This document shows, one piece after another, positions 1 to 8,366 of a DNA stretch of 64,000 nt. This DNA comes from Methylocella tundrae (GTDB taxonomy: Bacteria; Pseudomonadota; Alphaproteobacteria; Rhizobiales; Beijerinckiaceae): assembly GCF_901905185.1 (NCBI RefSeq), contig NZ_CABFMQ020000120.1, forward strand, positions 124,001 to 188,000. The letters are read 5' to 3'. The translations under genes were made by a program, and so were the position numbers. Position 1 is the first letter of the stretch. Each line of letters begins with the position of its first letter. Below the pieces are notes generated by a model. That model had not been told where the DNA came from, ran no database searches, and saw only the letters and a list, made by a program, of their open reading frames with translations.

Positions 1-125
1 GTCTTGACCGGCACAAGGCGGACGGCGGCCTGCCCGTGGCGCGTTAAGATGACTTCGTCGCCCGCTTCGGCGCGGCGGACAAGATCGGTCAATTGCCCTT
101 TGGCGTCGGTTACGGAAATCTGCAT
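1..125 (-). CDS. Phd/YefM-family antitoxin, N-terminal part, runs off the window edge
   Basis: Reading the minus strand from an ATG at 125 gives a protein beginning MQISVTDAKGQLTDLVRRA, continuing through GDEVILTRHGQAAVRLVPV before leaving the window. The pattern (short beta strand, 'DAK.QL..L...A..G....LTR.G..V..L.P') is the classic N-terminal DNA-binding fold of Phd/YefM antitoxins of type II toxin-antitoxin systems. In this family the antitoxin represses its own operon and its C-terminal tail neutralises a toxin, usually a PIN-domain or RelE-type RNase. The C-terminus and any toxin gene lie outside the window. A perfect palindrome sits just upstream, as expected for autoregulation. The family call is fairly sure; the toxin type is unknown. 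Confidence 0.8.
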   Translation of the reverse strand, partial: MQISVTDAKGQLTDLVRRAEAGDEVILTRHGQAAVRLVPVK

Positions 126-137
126 CACAGCAACAAA

Positions 138-156
138 TGGACCAATCATTGGTCCA
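138..156. promoter_or_regulatory. Palindromic operator upstream of the Phd/YefM antitoxin gene
   Basis: TGGACCAAT-C-ATTGGTCCA is a perfect 9-bp inverted repeat around one base, centred about 22 bp upstream of the antitoxin start. Phd/YefM antitoxins bind palindromes of this kind at their own promoters, so autorepression is the likely role. This is inferred from position and symmetry. Confidence 0.65.
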
Positions 157-218
157 TGTCAACATCTGCCGCGCGAGGACGACCGCATAAGCGCGCCGCT
201 GATTTTCTGAGAAAGGAC

Positions 219-1838
219 TTATAAGTCCCCGCGTCTTTCGTCGGAATAGGCGGGAAGCGTCAGAATGCGCGGATCTTCGATCGGCGCCCCGACGGTAAAA
301 TGATAGAGGTCCTGAAACTGCGTTTCTGCGACGGGCAGGCCGAGCAGGGCGTGAACCTCGTCATCGAAGAAACAACCGATGCCGGTTCCAGAGAGCCCGG
401 CAGCCGTCGCCCACAGATAAAGCGATTGACCAATAAGCCCGGCTTCCCAGTGAAGGCGCCGGTAGCCAAAAGCGCCGTCTTCACGAAGAGTATGGTCGAA
501 ATCGGCGACCATGGCGAGGCTGAAACAGCCTTTGCCCGAAATCGGCTGCAGGCAGGCAAGGCGCGTTGCTTCCTTTTCGACGGCGCCGCCGCGCAGGCGA
601 TACAATGGCGATCCGTCGAGATCGACGGGCGCCCAGTCGAACGCGGGCGAAGCCGCTCGCAGTCGCGAGGCGGCCTGCCGATTGCGCTCCAGCGCATATA
701 ATCCGGGCTCGACGCCGTCGACACGATGCACGAAGAGAAGCAAGGTCAAGGCGGCGGCCCAGGGAAAAGCGGCAAGCAGCGGCTTGGCGCCCGGCGCCAA
801 GGCGGCCAGCATCGCGCTAAAGGAGGCGCGCGGCAAAACCGCTTCCCCGTCGAAGCGTTGCGCGCTTCGGCGCCGGCGAACGACATCGGCCACCTCGATC
901 TTGCCAAAATCCGGCGCCGGCGTTGCGCTCTGATGCGATGGAGCCGGGTCTTGCGCGCTCATGCGCGGCTTGCGGCAAAACTGCGCCGCGAGATCGACCA
1001 GCGGCCATCCGTCATGATCTTCACTCAGCCGATTGGCGGTCCCGCGCCAAATGCGCGCCGCATCAACCAATGGGCGCATATCGATAGGATGGATGGGCGC
1101 ATCATCCGTCGCGACCCAAAGCAGAAGGTCCGGATGCTCCGGCTCGCGGCGATGCGCCGCATCCGCCCGCGTGAGGCCGAGGAGCGCTGCAACATCTTCG
1201 TCGGAAGGCTCCGGCAAGAGGCGGGCGCTCCAGCCGAGCGCCGCGGCGGCTTGCGCAACGGAGCCAATCGCATGTCCCGCGTCGAGCTGACAATAGCGGA
1301 AGGCGCGCTCGCCATATTTCCATGCCTCCCGCCACGGGATCGAGCTGAGCGCAAGGGCGAAGCCGCGCGCCGGCAGCACGCGGGCGCCGGCATAGATTGC
1401 CCGTTCCTCCAGCTCATGGCCGAGCGGCGCATAGTGATAGAGCGCGGCTTTATCGCCGACGCCGGCCATACTGTCGATGACGAGATAGGCCTCGGTTGGA
1501 TGCAGATTGCCGCTTGAGGGATTGTTGCGCAGCGCCCAGGTTGATCCTTCATAGTTCTTCCATGCGCTGAGCCCGAAGGCGAGCTCCAGAAACAGGCCAA
1601 GAGCGTCGTGATCGAGCGGCGCCGGCTCGGCGGCGGAGCCCGGAAACAGCGCGGTCTCTTTTGCGCTGGGCAGCGGCAACGACACACGCCGGCAACCTTC
1701 GAACAAACGATAGGGCGATGGCTGCGACGTCCAGTCGAGAAACGACGGCCCAAGGGCATAGCGGTTCGGCGCATGTTTGGTGCGCTGATGGTAGCCGCGA
1801 ATGTCCGCCGGCATTCTATCGTCGGTGTGAGAATTCAT
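219..1838 (-). CDS. SagB/ThcOx-family FMN dehydrogenase with two nitroreductase-like halves
   Basis: A 539-residue protein with two nitroreductase-fold halves. The N-terminal half carries RNNPSSGNLHPTEAYLVI (residues ~105-122), close to the FMN-binding R..PSGG..HP.E signature of SagB-type dehydrogenases. The C-terminal half carries RRSAQRFDG and the GLIGQSLYLWATAAGLSGTGIGCF segment typical of nitroreductases. SagB proteins oxidise azolines to azoles in RiPP synthesis, but many stand-alone homologues have no known substrate. No precursor peptide, YcaO or transporter gene is next to it, so a RiPP role is not supported here. A GAGGA motif precedes the ATG. The GST gene lies 53 bp upstream on the same strand, so the two may be co-transcribed. 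Confidence 0.75.
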   Translation of the reverse strand: MNSHTDDRMPADIRGYHQRTKHAPNRYALGPSFLDWTSQPSPYRLFEGCRRVSLPLPSAKETALFPGSAAEPAPLDHDALGLFLELAFGLSAWKNYEGSTWALRNNPSSGNLHPTEAYLVIDSMAGVGDKAALYHYAPLGHELEERAIYAGARVLPARGFALALSSIPWREAWKYGERAFRYCQLDAGHAIGSVAQAAAALGWSARLLPEPSDEDVAALLGLTRADAAHRREPEHPDLLLWVATDDAPIHPIDMRPLVDAARIWRGTANRLSEDHDGWPLVDLAAQFCRKPRMSAQDPAPSHQSATPAPDFGKIEVADVVRRRRSAQRFDGEAVLPRASFSAMLAALAPGAKPLLAAFPWAAALTLLLFVHRVDGVEPGLYALERNRQAASRLRAASPAFDWAPVDLDGSPLYRLRGGAVEKEATRLACLQPISGKGCFSLAMVADFDHTLREDGAFGYRRLHWEAGLIGQSLYLWATAAGLSGTGIGCFFDDEVHALLGLPVAETQFQDLYHFTVGAPIEDPRILTLPAYSDERRGDL

Positions 1839-1891
1839 TCAGATCCTCGCCGCGTCAAACCAGTTGCCCTCGCTCGCCCGCGCGTCTTGTC

Positions 1892-2506
1892 TCAGCGATA
1901 ACCTTCTTCCGCCAGAACCTGCCGGACTGCGGGCCGCGTCAACATGCGCCGATAGTGGGCGAGGCAATTGGACGGCAGCTCCATCTTCGTCTTGTCCGCC
2001 CAGAACTCGACGTAGAACAGAGCGGCGTCGGCGATGGAGAATGCGCCGGCGACGTAATCCTTGCCGGCCAGTTCGTCGTTCACCACCTCGAAGGCCTTGG
2101 CGACGATCTCGCGTCCTTCTCCCTTCACCGCCTCCGCCGTATTTTTTTTCGAGGCGTATCGCTCAGGCGTAAAGACGCGGCGAAAACCCTCGCCGTGGAT
2201 GTGTTGCGTGTAAAACCGCAAGCTCGCCATCGCGTCTTCCGCCGCTCGCGGATCGTTCGGCAACAACTGCCGGCGTGGATAGGCCTCGGCAAGCCATGTC
2301 GCAATAGCGACAAAATCCGTCAGAACCACGCCATCGTCGCGGACCAATGTCGGAATTGTGCCATTGGGATTGATCGCGAGATATTCGGGCTTCAGATGGT
2401 CGCCTTTCACAAGATTGACGATGTAAGCCTCGAAAGCCAGACCGGTCTCCTCGAGCAGAATATGGATGCCTGTCGAGCAAGACCCCGGCGTCATGTAGAA
2501 CTTCAT
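1892..2506 (-). CDS. Glutathione S-transferase, beta-class-like
   Basis: A 204-residue protein starting MKFYMTPGSCSTG with an N-terminal thioredoxin-like domain. The cis-proline motif NGTIPTLV and the following 'LTDFVAIATWLAEAYP' segment match bacterial beta-class GSTs, where Cys10 often replaces Ser/Tyr as the catalytic residue; here Cys10 lies in GSCST. The all-alpha C-terminal domain includes SIADAALFYVEFWA. The expected role is conjugation or reduction of electrophiles with glutathione in the cytoplasm. It is followed 53 bp downstream by the SagB-type dehydrogenase gene. The ribosome binding site is weak (AAGG about 11 bp from the start). The natural substrate cannot be read from the sequence. 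Confidence 0.85.
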   Translation of the reverse strand: MKFYMTPGSCSTGIHILLEETGLAFEAYIVNLVKGDHLKPEYLAINPNGTIPTLVRDDGVVLTDFVAIATWLAEAYPRRQLLPNDPRAAEDAMASLRFYTQHIHGEGFRRVFTPERYASKKNTAEAVKGEGREIVAKAFEVVNDELAGKDYVAGAFSIADAALFYVEFWADKTKMELPSNCLAHYRRMLTRPAVRQVLAEEGYR

Positions 2507-2755
2507 TCAATCCGTGCCTTGTTGAGCGGGCCTGCATTGCAATGCGGACAAATCGCCTGTTGTCGAGGCAATTCCGGCGCCAGGGATTTGCGGGACCTGA
2601 GCATAACCAGAGCCGCATGGCTCAAATGCGGCGCAGAACCTCTCTCGATTTATCCATGTCGGCCTCTGCGTCAATGGAGGAGATGACGGGCTTTCGCGCA
2701 TTGTCTATGTAGGTGTGCGAAAGAGGCTGCGTGACAACATCCAAGGAACGACGTC

Positions 2756-3157
2756 ATGACGGAAACGCCAAATCCCGAGGTCGAAGAGTCAATCAACAAT
2801 TTGGTGCGCGAATTCTACCGCGAGGCGCGCCAGGATTCGCTGCTCGGGCCCATCTTCAACAGCGCTATCGAGGATTGGGACGTTCACCTGCGGATCGTCG
2901 CCGACTTTTGGTCGAAGGCGCTCTTGAAAACGGAGCGCTATACCGGATCGCCGTTTCCGCTCCATATGAAAATGCCCGTCGAACTCGAGCACTTCGAACG
3001 ATGGCTCGCGCTTTTCGAAGAAACGGCGAAGGCGACATTGCCAGCCGAATATGGAGCGAAGGCGATTGCGAAAGTGCGCCACATGGCGGAGAGCTTCAAG
3101 GCTGGCATCTTCATTTTCGTCGACAAAAACGGCAGGCCGGCGCGCCATCCGGGGTGA
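2756..3157 (+). CDS. Group III truncated haemoglobin
   Basis: A 133-residue protein with the group III (trHbP/Ctb-like) signature: Tyr21 at the B10 position (EFYREARQD), Trp52 in FWSK, the segment RYTGSPFPLHM, and EHFERWLALFEET supplying proximal His79. Group III globins lack the glycine motifs of groups I and II and bind haem as a 2-on-2 helical sandwich. They bind oxygen or NO, and suggested roles include NO detoxification and oxygen delivery at low oxygen. AAGGA lies 8 bp before the ATG. It is a single-gene unit, divergent from the GST/SagB pair and convergent with the EF2563-family gene. Confidence 0.85.
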   Translation: MTETPNPEVEESINNLVREFYREARQDSLLGPIFNSAIEDWDVHLRIVADFWSKALLKTERYTGSPFPLHMKMPVELEHFERWLALFEETAKATLPAEYGAKAIAKVRHMAESFKAGIFIFVDKNGRPARHPG

Positions 3158-3290
3158 AAACGCCCGCAGCAAAGATCCTTGGCGTTCACTACAATCGAAC
3201 AAACCGGCCGCGGCTGTTATCGCCGCGCGCATGATGGCGAATTGGCTTCTCCCGTGCGATTGGCCGTTTCCGGCATAGCCGGTCAAGACC

Positions 3291-3318
3291 CGCGCGCCCT
3301 CGAAACGAAGGGCGCGCG
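3291..3318. terminator. GC-rich hairpin between convergent genes
   Basis: CGCGCGCCCT and AGGGCGCGCG form a perfect 10-bp stem around an 8-base loop between the globin gene and the stop of the EF2563-family gene. No T-run follows on either strand, so intrinsic termination is uncertain. It may instead stabilise the 3' ends of both transcripts. Confidence 0.4.
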
Positions 3319-3341
3319 ACCTCATGCGTCGGGCGCTATCC

Positions 3342-4211
3342 TTACCCTCGCGACAGCTGGGCGGCGTCGAGCAGCTTCTGGCGCGCAGCGCCAATGCGGA
3401 TGGCTTTCGCTGTAGCCTCGGCGATCGCGCGGCCCCTCTGGTCGGACCCCGTCCAGCTCGCTGCGCGGCCGCGAGGATCTATCTCAAGCAGTTTGACGCC
3501 GTGAGGCACAACGGTCGCGTCCCGGGCGACGCCCCGCAAAAACCCGTCCATCGGAGCGCAAACGGGAGCGCCGTCATGATTTCCAATGACCAAGCCTTTG
3601 AAGACACGCATGCCGATGTCGACGGGCGTCCGCCATAGGCCGTGACGGTCCGAATAAGCGAAACGGTCTTTGCCGACGCCGCCGAGGTCTCGCGCTCTGC
3701 CGTCCGCCACGGCGGTACGTCCGGTCTCGATCAATTTTCCCGTTGTGGTTGGATGCGTCTCAATAGCGACATCACAGTTGACGCCCACCTCGAAATGCGG
3801 TCCGAAACCGATCGTCAGCCGGGAAATGCCGCGAAGATCGGGAGTGACGCGGTATTTCTGCATCCGGGCGTCGATCAATACATCCGGCGTGCGCAGCGCG
3901 ATGAGGTCGGTCAACTCGAACGGGGTGACGACGACATGTCCGGGTTTCGCCAGAGCGCCGACGATCTCCATCACCGTCTCCGCCCGCTCCCCGGTGATTC
4001 CATCGACCTGCGCGCGATCCTCAAAGAGGGCGTCATGGAACGCCATCCCCCGGCGAATTACGGGCGGGTATGGATCATGGCTCAAAATGACGAGGTAACC
4101 GTCCCACGTCAGCCGCACAGCCGTCGCCGATGCGATTTCATTCGTTCCCAAAATAATGGCGAGCGATTGCGCCTCGGTGGCGAACAAGGATGCAAACTGC
4201 GCCTCTCGCAT
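3342..4211 (-). CDS. EF2563/YqeB-family protein (selenium-dependent molybdenum hydroxylase-associated type)
   Basis: A 289-residue protein. The internal ATG at 4211 is chosen over the longer reading frame because AGGAGG (4219-4224) lies 7 bp before it. The segments NEIASATAVRLTWDGYLVIL, PPVIRRGMAFHDALF, VDVLIDARM-type strands and IGFGPHFEVGVNCDVAIET fit the EF2563/YqeB family, related to XdhC-like accessory proteins. In some bacteria these genes sit with selenium-dependent molybdenum hydroxylases, but no such hydroxylase or selenium gene is near here. A Rossmann-like NAD-binding fold is likely and the biochemical role is not established. The family call rests on recalled motif patterns. Confidence 0.6.
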   Translation of the reverse strand: MREAQFASLFATEAQSLAIILGTNEIASATAVRLTWDGYLVILSHDPYPPVIRRGMAFHDALFEDRAQVDGITGERAETVMEIVGALAKPGHVVVTPFELTDLIALRTPDVLIDARMQKYRVTPDLRGISRLTIGFGPHFEVGVNCDVAIETHPTTTGKLIETGRTAVADGRARDLGGVGKDRFAYSDRHGLWRTPVDIGMRVFKGLVIGNHDGAPVCAPMDGFLRGVARDATVVPHGVKLLEIDPRGRAASWTGSDQRGRAIAEATAKAIRIGAARQKLLDAAQLSRG

Positions 4212-4423
4212 GGTCGAACCTCCTCTTCGGGCATCCACCCTCAGCAAACTTCGAGCCACGGCGAGGCGGTCGTAAAGACGCCATAAATTCGGTGAGTTAC
4301 ACCGATCTGGCGATGTTTTCTTCGAGAAGATTCTGCCGTTGAATCATAATTTGTCGCAAAGACGACGATGACGCCATCCTATATTGTTAGAAATACAGCA
4401 CTGAAGGCGAGGAAGGCGCTTTA

Positions 4424-5065
4424 TCAAGCGGCGTCGCGAAGCTCCCACGTCGGCGCCATTTCATCGAGGACCCGACGAATGGCGGGATGGCCGCCACTGC
4501 TTTCGACGTAGCGGCCGAGCGGCGGGTAAGCCTCGAGAAGCGCCGGCTTGCCATAGGCGGCGGCGACCTTCGGAAGCATGAAGAGAGCGGGCGCGAGTTC
4601 GCAGTCGGCCAGCGTCAACTGCGAGCCAGCGGCAAAACGTTCAGCGCCCACATAGCTTTGCAGCGACGATAGTCCGCGTATGAGGCGCGTCAGCCATAAG
4701 GCCGCGCTTTGATCGCGCTTCGCCGGGTCGGCGTGTCGCCAGAGTTCGACGAGCGGCGTCATGATCTGCAGCTCGCCGATGCGTTGCAGCAACCGGACCC
4801 GCGCCTTCGCTTCCGGTTCTCCCGGCCGAAGGGACGGCTCCGGGAACTTATCTTCCAAATATTCCATGATCGCCGCCGATTCCGGCAGCGGCGTTCCGCT
4901 TTCGAGAATGAGGCACGGTATTGTCCCGAACGAATTGATGGCGTGAAACTTTGCCGACAGTAAACCGCCCGGTGGCGGTTCGATGTCGATTTTCAACCCT
5001 TTCGCGTAGATCGCGGTCCGCACCGGAGCGGAGAAAGGGGAGCTGTCTTCCGAATAGAGTATCAT
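4424..5065 (-). CDS. Glutathione S-transferase family protein
   Basis: A 213-residue GST. The N-terminal thioredoxin-like domain begins MILYSEDSSPFSAPVRTAIYAKGL, with the cis-Pro turn NSFGTIPCLIL and the glutathione-binding ESAAIMEYLEDKFP segment (Glu-Ser). The helical C-terminal domain includes LTLADCELAPALFMLPKVA. The protein probably conjugates glutathione to electrophiles in the cytoplasm. It is a monocistronic unit on the minus strand. It is not a duplicate of the GST at 1892-2506: the N-terminal sequences and active-site residues differ (Ser-rich here, Cys there). Confidence 0.85.
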   Translation of the reverse strand: MILYSEDSSPFSAPVRTAIYAKGLKIDIEPPPGGLLSAKFHAINSFGTIPCLILESGTPLPESAAIMEYLEDKFPEPSLRPGEPEAKARVRLLQRIGELQIMTPLVELWRHADPAKRDQSAALWLTRLIRGLSSLQSYVGAERFAAGSQLTLADCELAPALFMLPKVAAAYGKPALLEAYPPLGRYVESSGGHPAIRRVLDEMAPTWELRDAA

Positions 5066-5328
5066 TGACGCCTCTCAGAGGATTGCGCCCCATCGCGCTT
5101 ATCAACCGGATCGGCTGGAGTCGAGCAAAACCGGAGCGGGCGCCGTTCACGTAAGCTGGCGCGCGCATCGAGGCTAAGACGACGCAGATGCAGAGGCGGC
5201 GCCGCGCCGCCGCCTTTTGACGATCGGCCCGGCGCCGCGGGGGCGAGAAAGCTCTTTTCGAATTCGTGAAGGAACCCGCTGCCGCTCAAGCCGTTCTGCA
5301 AAGGAGAAGCTCCAGTCACGGTAACGAT

Positions 5329-5928
5329 ATGAGCGCAAAAGGTGCGCGTACACGCCTCATTGCGGCAAGCGCGTTGATCGCGGCGGCTGTCGCGCCTCTG
5401 AAGGCTCAGACGGCGACTGCGCCTGATGCGCCGCCTATCGCCGCCGGGCGAAACCTGCCCTCGAGCCTCGAGCAGTCAGCAGCGTTCATCGGGGATGCAT
5501 TCCCGAGCATCCATTTTCTCGATCAAGCGAGTCGTATGGCGATCGCTCATTCGAAAAATGACAAAATCCGCGATTTCGCTGAACACGTCGCCCAAGACGA
5601 AACGTCTGTCGGCAATTCCTTGATGCATTGGGTCCGTACGGGCGGAGCCGGGGCGGCCGACGAAACATCGCCAAGCAATCGTCTGGCGATTGGGATCAAG
5701 CCTCCGCGCATGTTGGCCTCACAAGCGAATTTCCTGCAACATCTGTCGGGTTTGCAGGGCCACGACTTTGATGTGATGTATGTTTCAATTGAGAAAGATG
5801 CTTTGCAGAATCTTGCGTCCGTCTACGAACTATATGTCCGCAACGGCCTCGACCCGGGGTTGCAGGCGATCGCGACGCGCGAATTGCCCGAGGTAAAGCA
5901 CCTGATTTCCGTGCTTGCCAGTCTTTAG
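5329..5928 (+). CDS. DUF4142-type exported protein
   Basis: Translated from the ATG at 5329 this is a 199-residue protein with a signal peptide (MSAKGARTRLIAASALIAAAVAPLKAQT, cleavage after the AQA/KAQ-like site). The mature part contains FLDQASRMAIAHSKNDKIRDFAEHVAQDE, typical of DUF4142, a ferritin-like four-helix periplasmic domain. The family is often tied to stress tolerance but has no proven activity. A GTG at 5266 would extend the frame, but that would bury the signal peptide. An AAAGGAG at 5299-5305 is too far from 5329 to settle the start, so the N-terminus is provisional. Confidence 0.65.
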   Translation: MSAKGARTRLIAASALIAAAVAPLKAQTATAPDAPPIAAGRNLPSSLEQSAAFIGDAFPSIHFLDQASRMAIAHSKNDKIRDFAEHVAQDETSVGNSLMHWVRTGGAGAADETSPSNRLAIGIKPPRMLASQANFLQHLSGLQGHDFDVMYVSIEKDALQNLASVYELYVRNGLDPGLQAIATRELPEVKHLISVLASL

Positions 5929-5942
5929 CGCGCCCTCGCGCC

Positions 5943-5972
5943 GCGGCGCCGACGAACCCTCGCCGCTTTTTT
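5943..5972 (+). terminator. Probable intrinsic terminator of the DUF4142 gene
   Basis: GCGGCG (5943-5948) pairs with CGCCGC (5961-5966) across a 12-base loop and is followed by six Ts. It begins 15 bp after the stop codon. The short stem makes this a moderate call. Confidence 0.5.
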
Positions 5973-6179
5973 CAAAGACAGAAGGAAGGTTTCGTCGAAA
6001 AACTTCCTCGCCAACGCTCCGGAGAGATCGCGCGTCATGCGCGTCTTGATCTTCGAATTGATGATCAACGGCAAAACAAGCTATAGCCTGTTAGACGCGA
6101 AAGAGGGTATCGGAGACCTCTGGCCGCGGCGTCGCCCCCTCTGGGAGGGTGACGAGAAAGACGAGGAAGGACTCAAAGG

Positions 6180-6929
6180 ATGAAAGCCATTGTGGCTGTG
6201 AAGCGCGTGGTGGACTATAATGTCAGAGTCCGCGTAAAAGCCGACAATTCCGGCGTCGAGACGAACAACGTCAAATTCTCCGCCAATCCGTTCGACGAAA
6301 TCGCCGTCGAAGAGGCTGTGCGTCTGAAGGAGGCTGGCGTCGTCTCCGAAATTGTCGCCGTCTCGATCGGCCCGGTTCAGGCGCAGGAGGTCCTGCGGTC
6401 AGCGCTCGCCATCGGCGCCGACCGCGCCATTCTGGTGCAGACCGACGATGAAGTTCAGCCGCTCGCCGTCGCGAAGATCTTGAAAGCGCTCGTCGAGCGC
6501 GAAGCGCCGCAGCTGGTGATCCTTGGCAAGCAGGCTATCGACGACGATTCCAACCAGACGGGTCAATCCCTCGCGGCGTTGCTCGGCTGGCCGCAGGGCA
6601 CGTTCGCCTCGAAGCTCGTCCTGAAGGAGGGCCGCGCCGAAGTGACCCGCGAGATTGATGGCGGCCTTGAGACCGTATCGCTGGCGCTGCCGGCGGTGGT
6701 GACCACCGATCTACGCCTCAACGAGCCGCGCTATGCGAGCCTTCCCAACATCATGAAGGCCAGGAAGAAACCGCTCGACATCATTCCCGCGGCTGACCTT
6801 GGACTCGACATTGCGCCGCGCCTGATTATCCTGCGCGTCGACGCGCCGCCGAAACGCAACGCCGGCGTCAAAGTGCCCGATGTTGCAACCCTCGTCGACA
6901 AATTGAAAAACGAAGCGAAGGTGATTTGA
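6180..6929 (+). CDS. etfB: Electron transfer flavoprotein beta subunit
   Basis: A 249-residue EtfB. It shows the N-terminal MKAIVAVKRVVDYNVRVRVK, the AMP/FAD-domain stretch NPFDEIAVEEAVRLKE, and the conserved signature VILGKQAIDDDSNQTGQSLAALLGWPQ followed by VTTDLRLNEPRYASLPNIMKARKKPL. With EtfA it forms a soluble heterodimer that takes electrons from acyl-CoA, dimethylglycine and similar dehydrogenases and passes them to ETF-ubiquinone oxidoreductase. The length is standard. It is followed one base later by etfA, so the two are translationally linked. The upstream 250 bp contains no other gene. Confidence 0.96.
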   Translation: MKAIVAVKRVVDYNVRVRVKADNSGVETNNVKFSANPFDEIAVEEAVRLKEAGVVSEIVAVSIGPVQAQEVLRSALAIGADRAILVQTDDEVQPLAVAKILKALVEREAPQLVILGKQAIDDDSNQTGQSLAALLGWPQGTFASKLVLKEGRAEVTREIDGGLETVSLALPAVVTTDLRLNEPRYASLPNIMKARKKPLDIIPAADLGLDIAPRLIILRVDAPPKRNAGVKVPDVATLVDKLKNEAKVI

Positions 6930-6930
6930 C

Positions 6931-7872
6931 ATGACCGCCCTGGTTCTGGCCGAGCATGACGGCCATGTCCTGAAACCGGCGACCCTGAACGCCGTCACCG
7001 CCGCCGCCCGCCTTGGCGGTCCAGTTCATTTGCTTGTGGTCGGCCATGGCGCCGGCGCTGTCGCCGAAGCTGGAGCGGCGGTCGCAGGCGTCGAAAAAGT
7101 GCTGCTTGCCGACGATCCGCTCTATGCCCATCTCCTCGCCGAGACCGTCGCGCCGCTAGTGACAGAGCTTGCAGAGAACTATGATGCGGTCCTAGCTGCG
7201 GCGACGACCTTCGGCAAGAACGTGCTGCCCCGCGTCGCAGCCTCGCTCGACGTGCAGCAGATCTCGGAGATCACGGCGGTCATCTCGCCCGACACTTTCG
7301 TGCGGCCGATCTATGCCGGCAATGCGCTCGCCACCGTGCAATCGAAGGATGCGCGGAAAGTCATCACGGTGCGAACCACAGGGTTTGAGCCTGCCGCCGC
7401 ATCCGGCGGGACGGCGGAAATTGTTCCGGTCGCGGCGGCGCCGGCCGCGGCGGATGCGTTCTTCGTGCGGCAGGAGCTTGCCGCATCCGAGCGGCCCGAG
7501 CTGACCGCCGCCCGCATCGTCATTTCCGGCGGGCGCGGCATGCAGAACGCGGAAAACTTCGCAACCTATATCGAACCGATAGCCGACAAGCTTGGCGCTG
7601 CTATGGGCGCGTCGCGCGCAGCGGTCGACGCCGGCTACGCCCCCAATGACTGGCAGGTCGGCCAGACCGGAAAGATCGTCGCGCCGCAGCTTTATATTGC
7701 GGTTGGCATATCGGGAGCCATCCAGCATCTCGCGGGGATGGGAGACTCGAAAGTCATCGTCGCCATCAACAAGGACGAGGACGCTCCGATTTTCCAGATC
7801 GCGGACTACGGCCTCGTGGCCGATCTGTTCCAGGCCCTGCCTGAACTCGACGCCGCTCTAAAATCCCCCTGA
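6931..7872 (+). CDS. etfA: Electron transfer flavoprotein alpha subunit
   Basis: A 313-residue EtfA. The N-terminal domain starts MTALVLAEHDGHVLKPATLNAVTAA. The C-terminal FAD domain has SGGRGMQNAENF, GASRAAVDAGYAPNDWQVGQTGKIVAPQLYIAVGISGAIQHLAGM and VAINKDEDAPIFQIADYGLVADLF, the standard FAD-binding signature of EtfA. It partners EtfB in electron transfer to the quinone pool. The ATG lies one base after the etfB stop. No client dehydrogenase or ETF-QO gene is adjacent, so the electron donors are unknown. Confidence 0.96.
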   Translation: MTALVLAEHDGHVLKPATLNAVTAAARLGGPVHLLVVGHGAGAVAEAGAAVAGVEKVLLADDPLYAHLLAETVAPLVTELAENYDAVLAAATTFGKNVLPRVAASLDVQQISEITAVISPDTFVRPIYAGNALATVQSKDARKVITVRTTGFEPAAASGGTAEIVPVAAAPAAADAFFVRQELAASERPELTAARIVISGGRGMQNAENFATYIEPIADKLGAAMGASRAAVDAGYAPNDWQVGQTGKIVAPQLYIAVGISGAIQHLAGMGDSKVIVAINKDEDAPIFQIADYGLVADLFQALPELDAALKSP

Positions 7873-8366
7873 GCCGCCACTTGGGAACGGGAATATTTTT
7901 TTGACTCCGCTCGCCCATTTACATGATGATCAACCTTTACAACATTGGCCGAACGGCCACGCCCTTGCGATTGTCGAGATGGCGGCCGTCTTGTGGACCA
8001 CTCAAGATAATCCCCGAGGACGCTTCGACAAACTATCCGGGAGCATGACGCCGAAAAGCTGCAGACTTTCCTGACCCATATCATGCCTTAAAAACAACAG
8101 CTTAAGGAACATAATGCAATTCCGCCTCTAAGGCGTCATGGGCGGCGGCGGCCGCCGGACCCGAGAGTTTCCCCAGTGATGGGACGCATCGCTCCGAGCT
8201 ATCGACATTCCATAACTTATATTATGCGCATCATTGATGATGCGCTGTCTCAAGCGCCATCACACGGATGTGCTATAATCCCGGCTGCCCAGCGCGCGCA
8301 GCATCTGACGGCGTTCAACTGCATCTTGACATACATGAGCCGCCAACAAAGCTGCTCAATTACTGC
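7873..8366. other. Intergenic region, no gene recognised; contains one inverted repeat
   Basis: About 490 bp between the etfA stop and the stop of a convergent gene. Short open frames here look random and lack ribosome binding sites. At 8226-8245 GCGCATCAT and ATGATGCGC form a perfect 9-bp inverted repeat around TG. It could be a transcript-end hairpin, since it lies about 120 bp past the convergent gene's stop. I see no T-run and no RNA gene. Confidence 0.5.

Noticed and set aside
726..1517. 263-residue + strand frame antisense to the SagB-type gene
   Set aside because: Arg/Gly-rich, no recognisable motif or start signal. The opposite strand encodes a clear family protein.
8226..8245. Inverted repeat as an intrinsic terminator of the 8367-9119 gene
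   Set aside because: The stem is perfect, but no T-run follows in the needed direction and it is about 120 bp past the stop. Kept only as an unexplained repeat.
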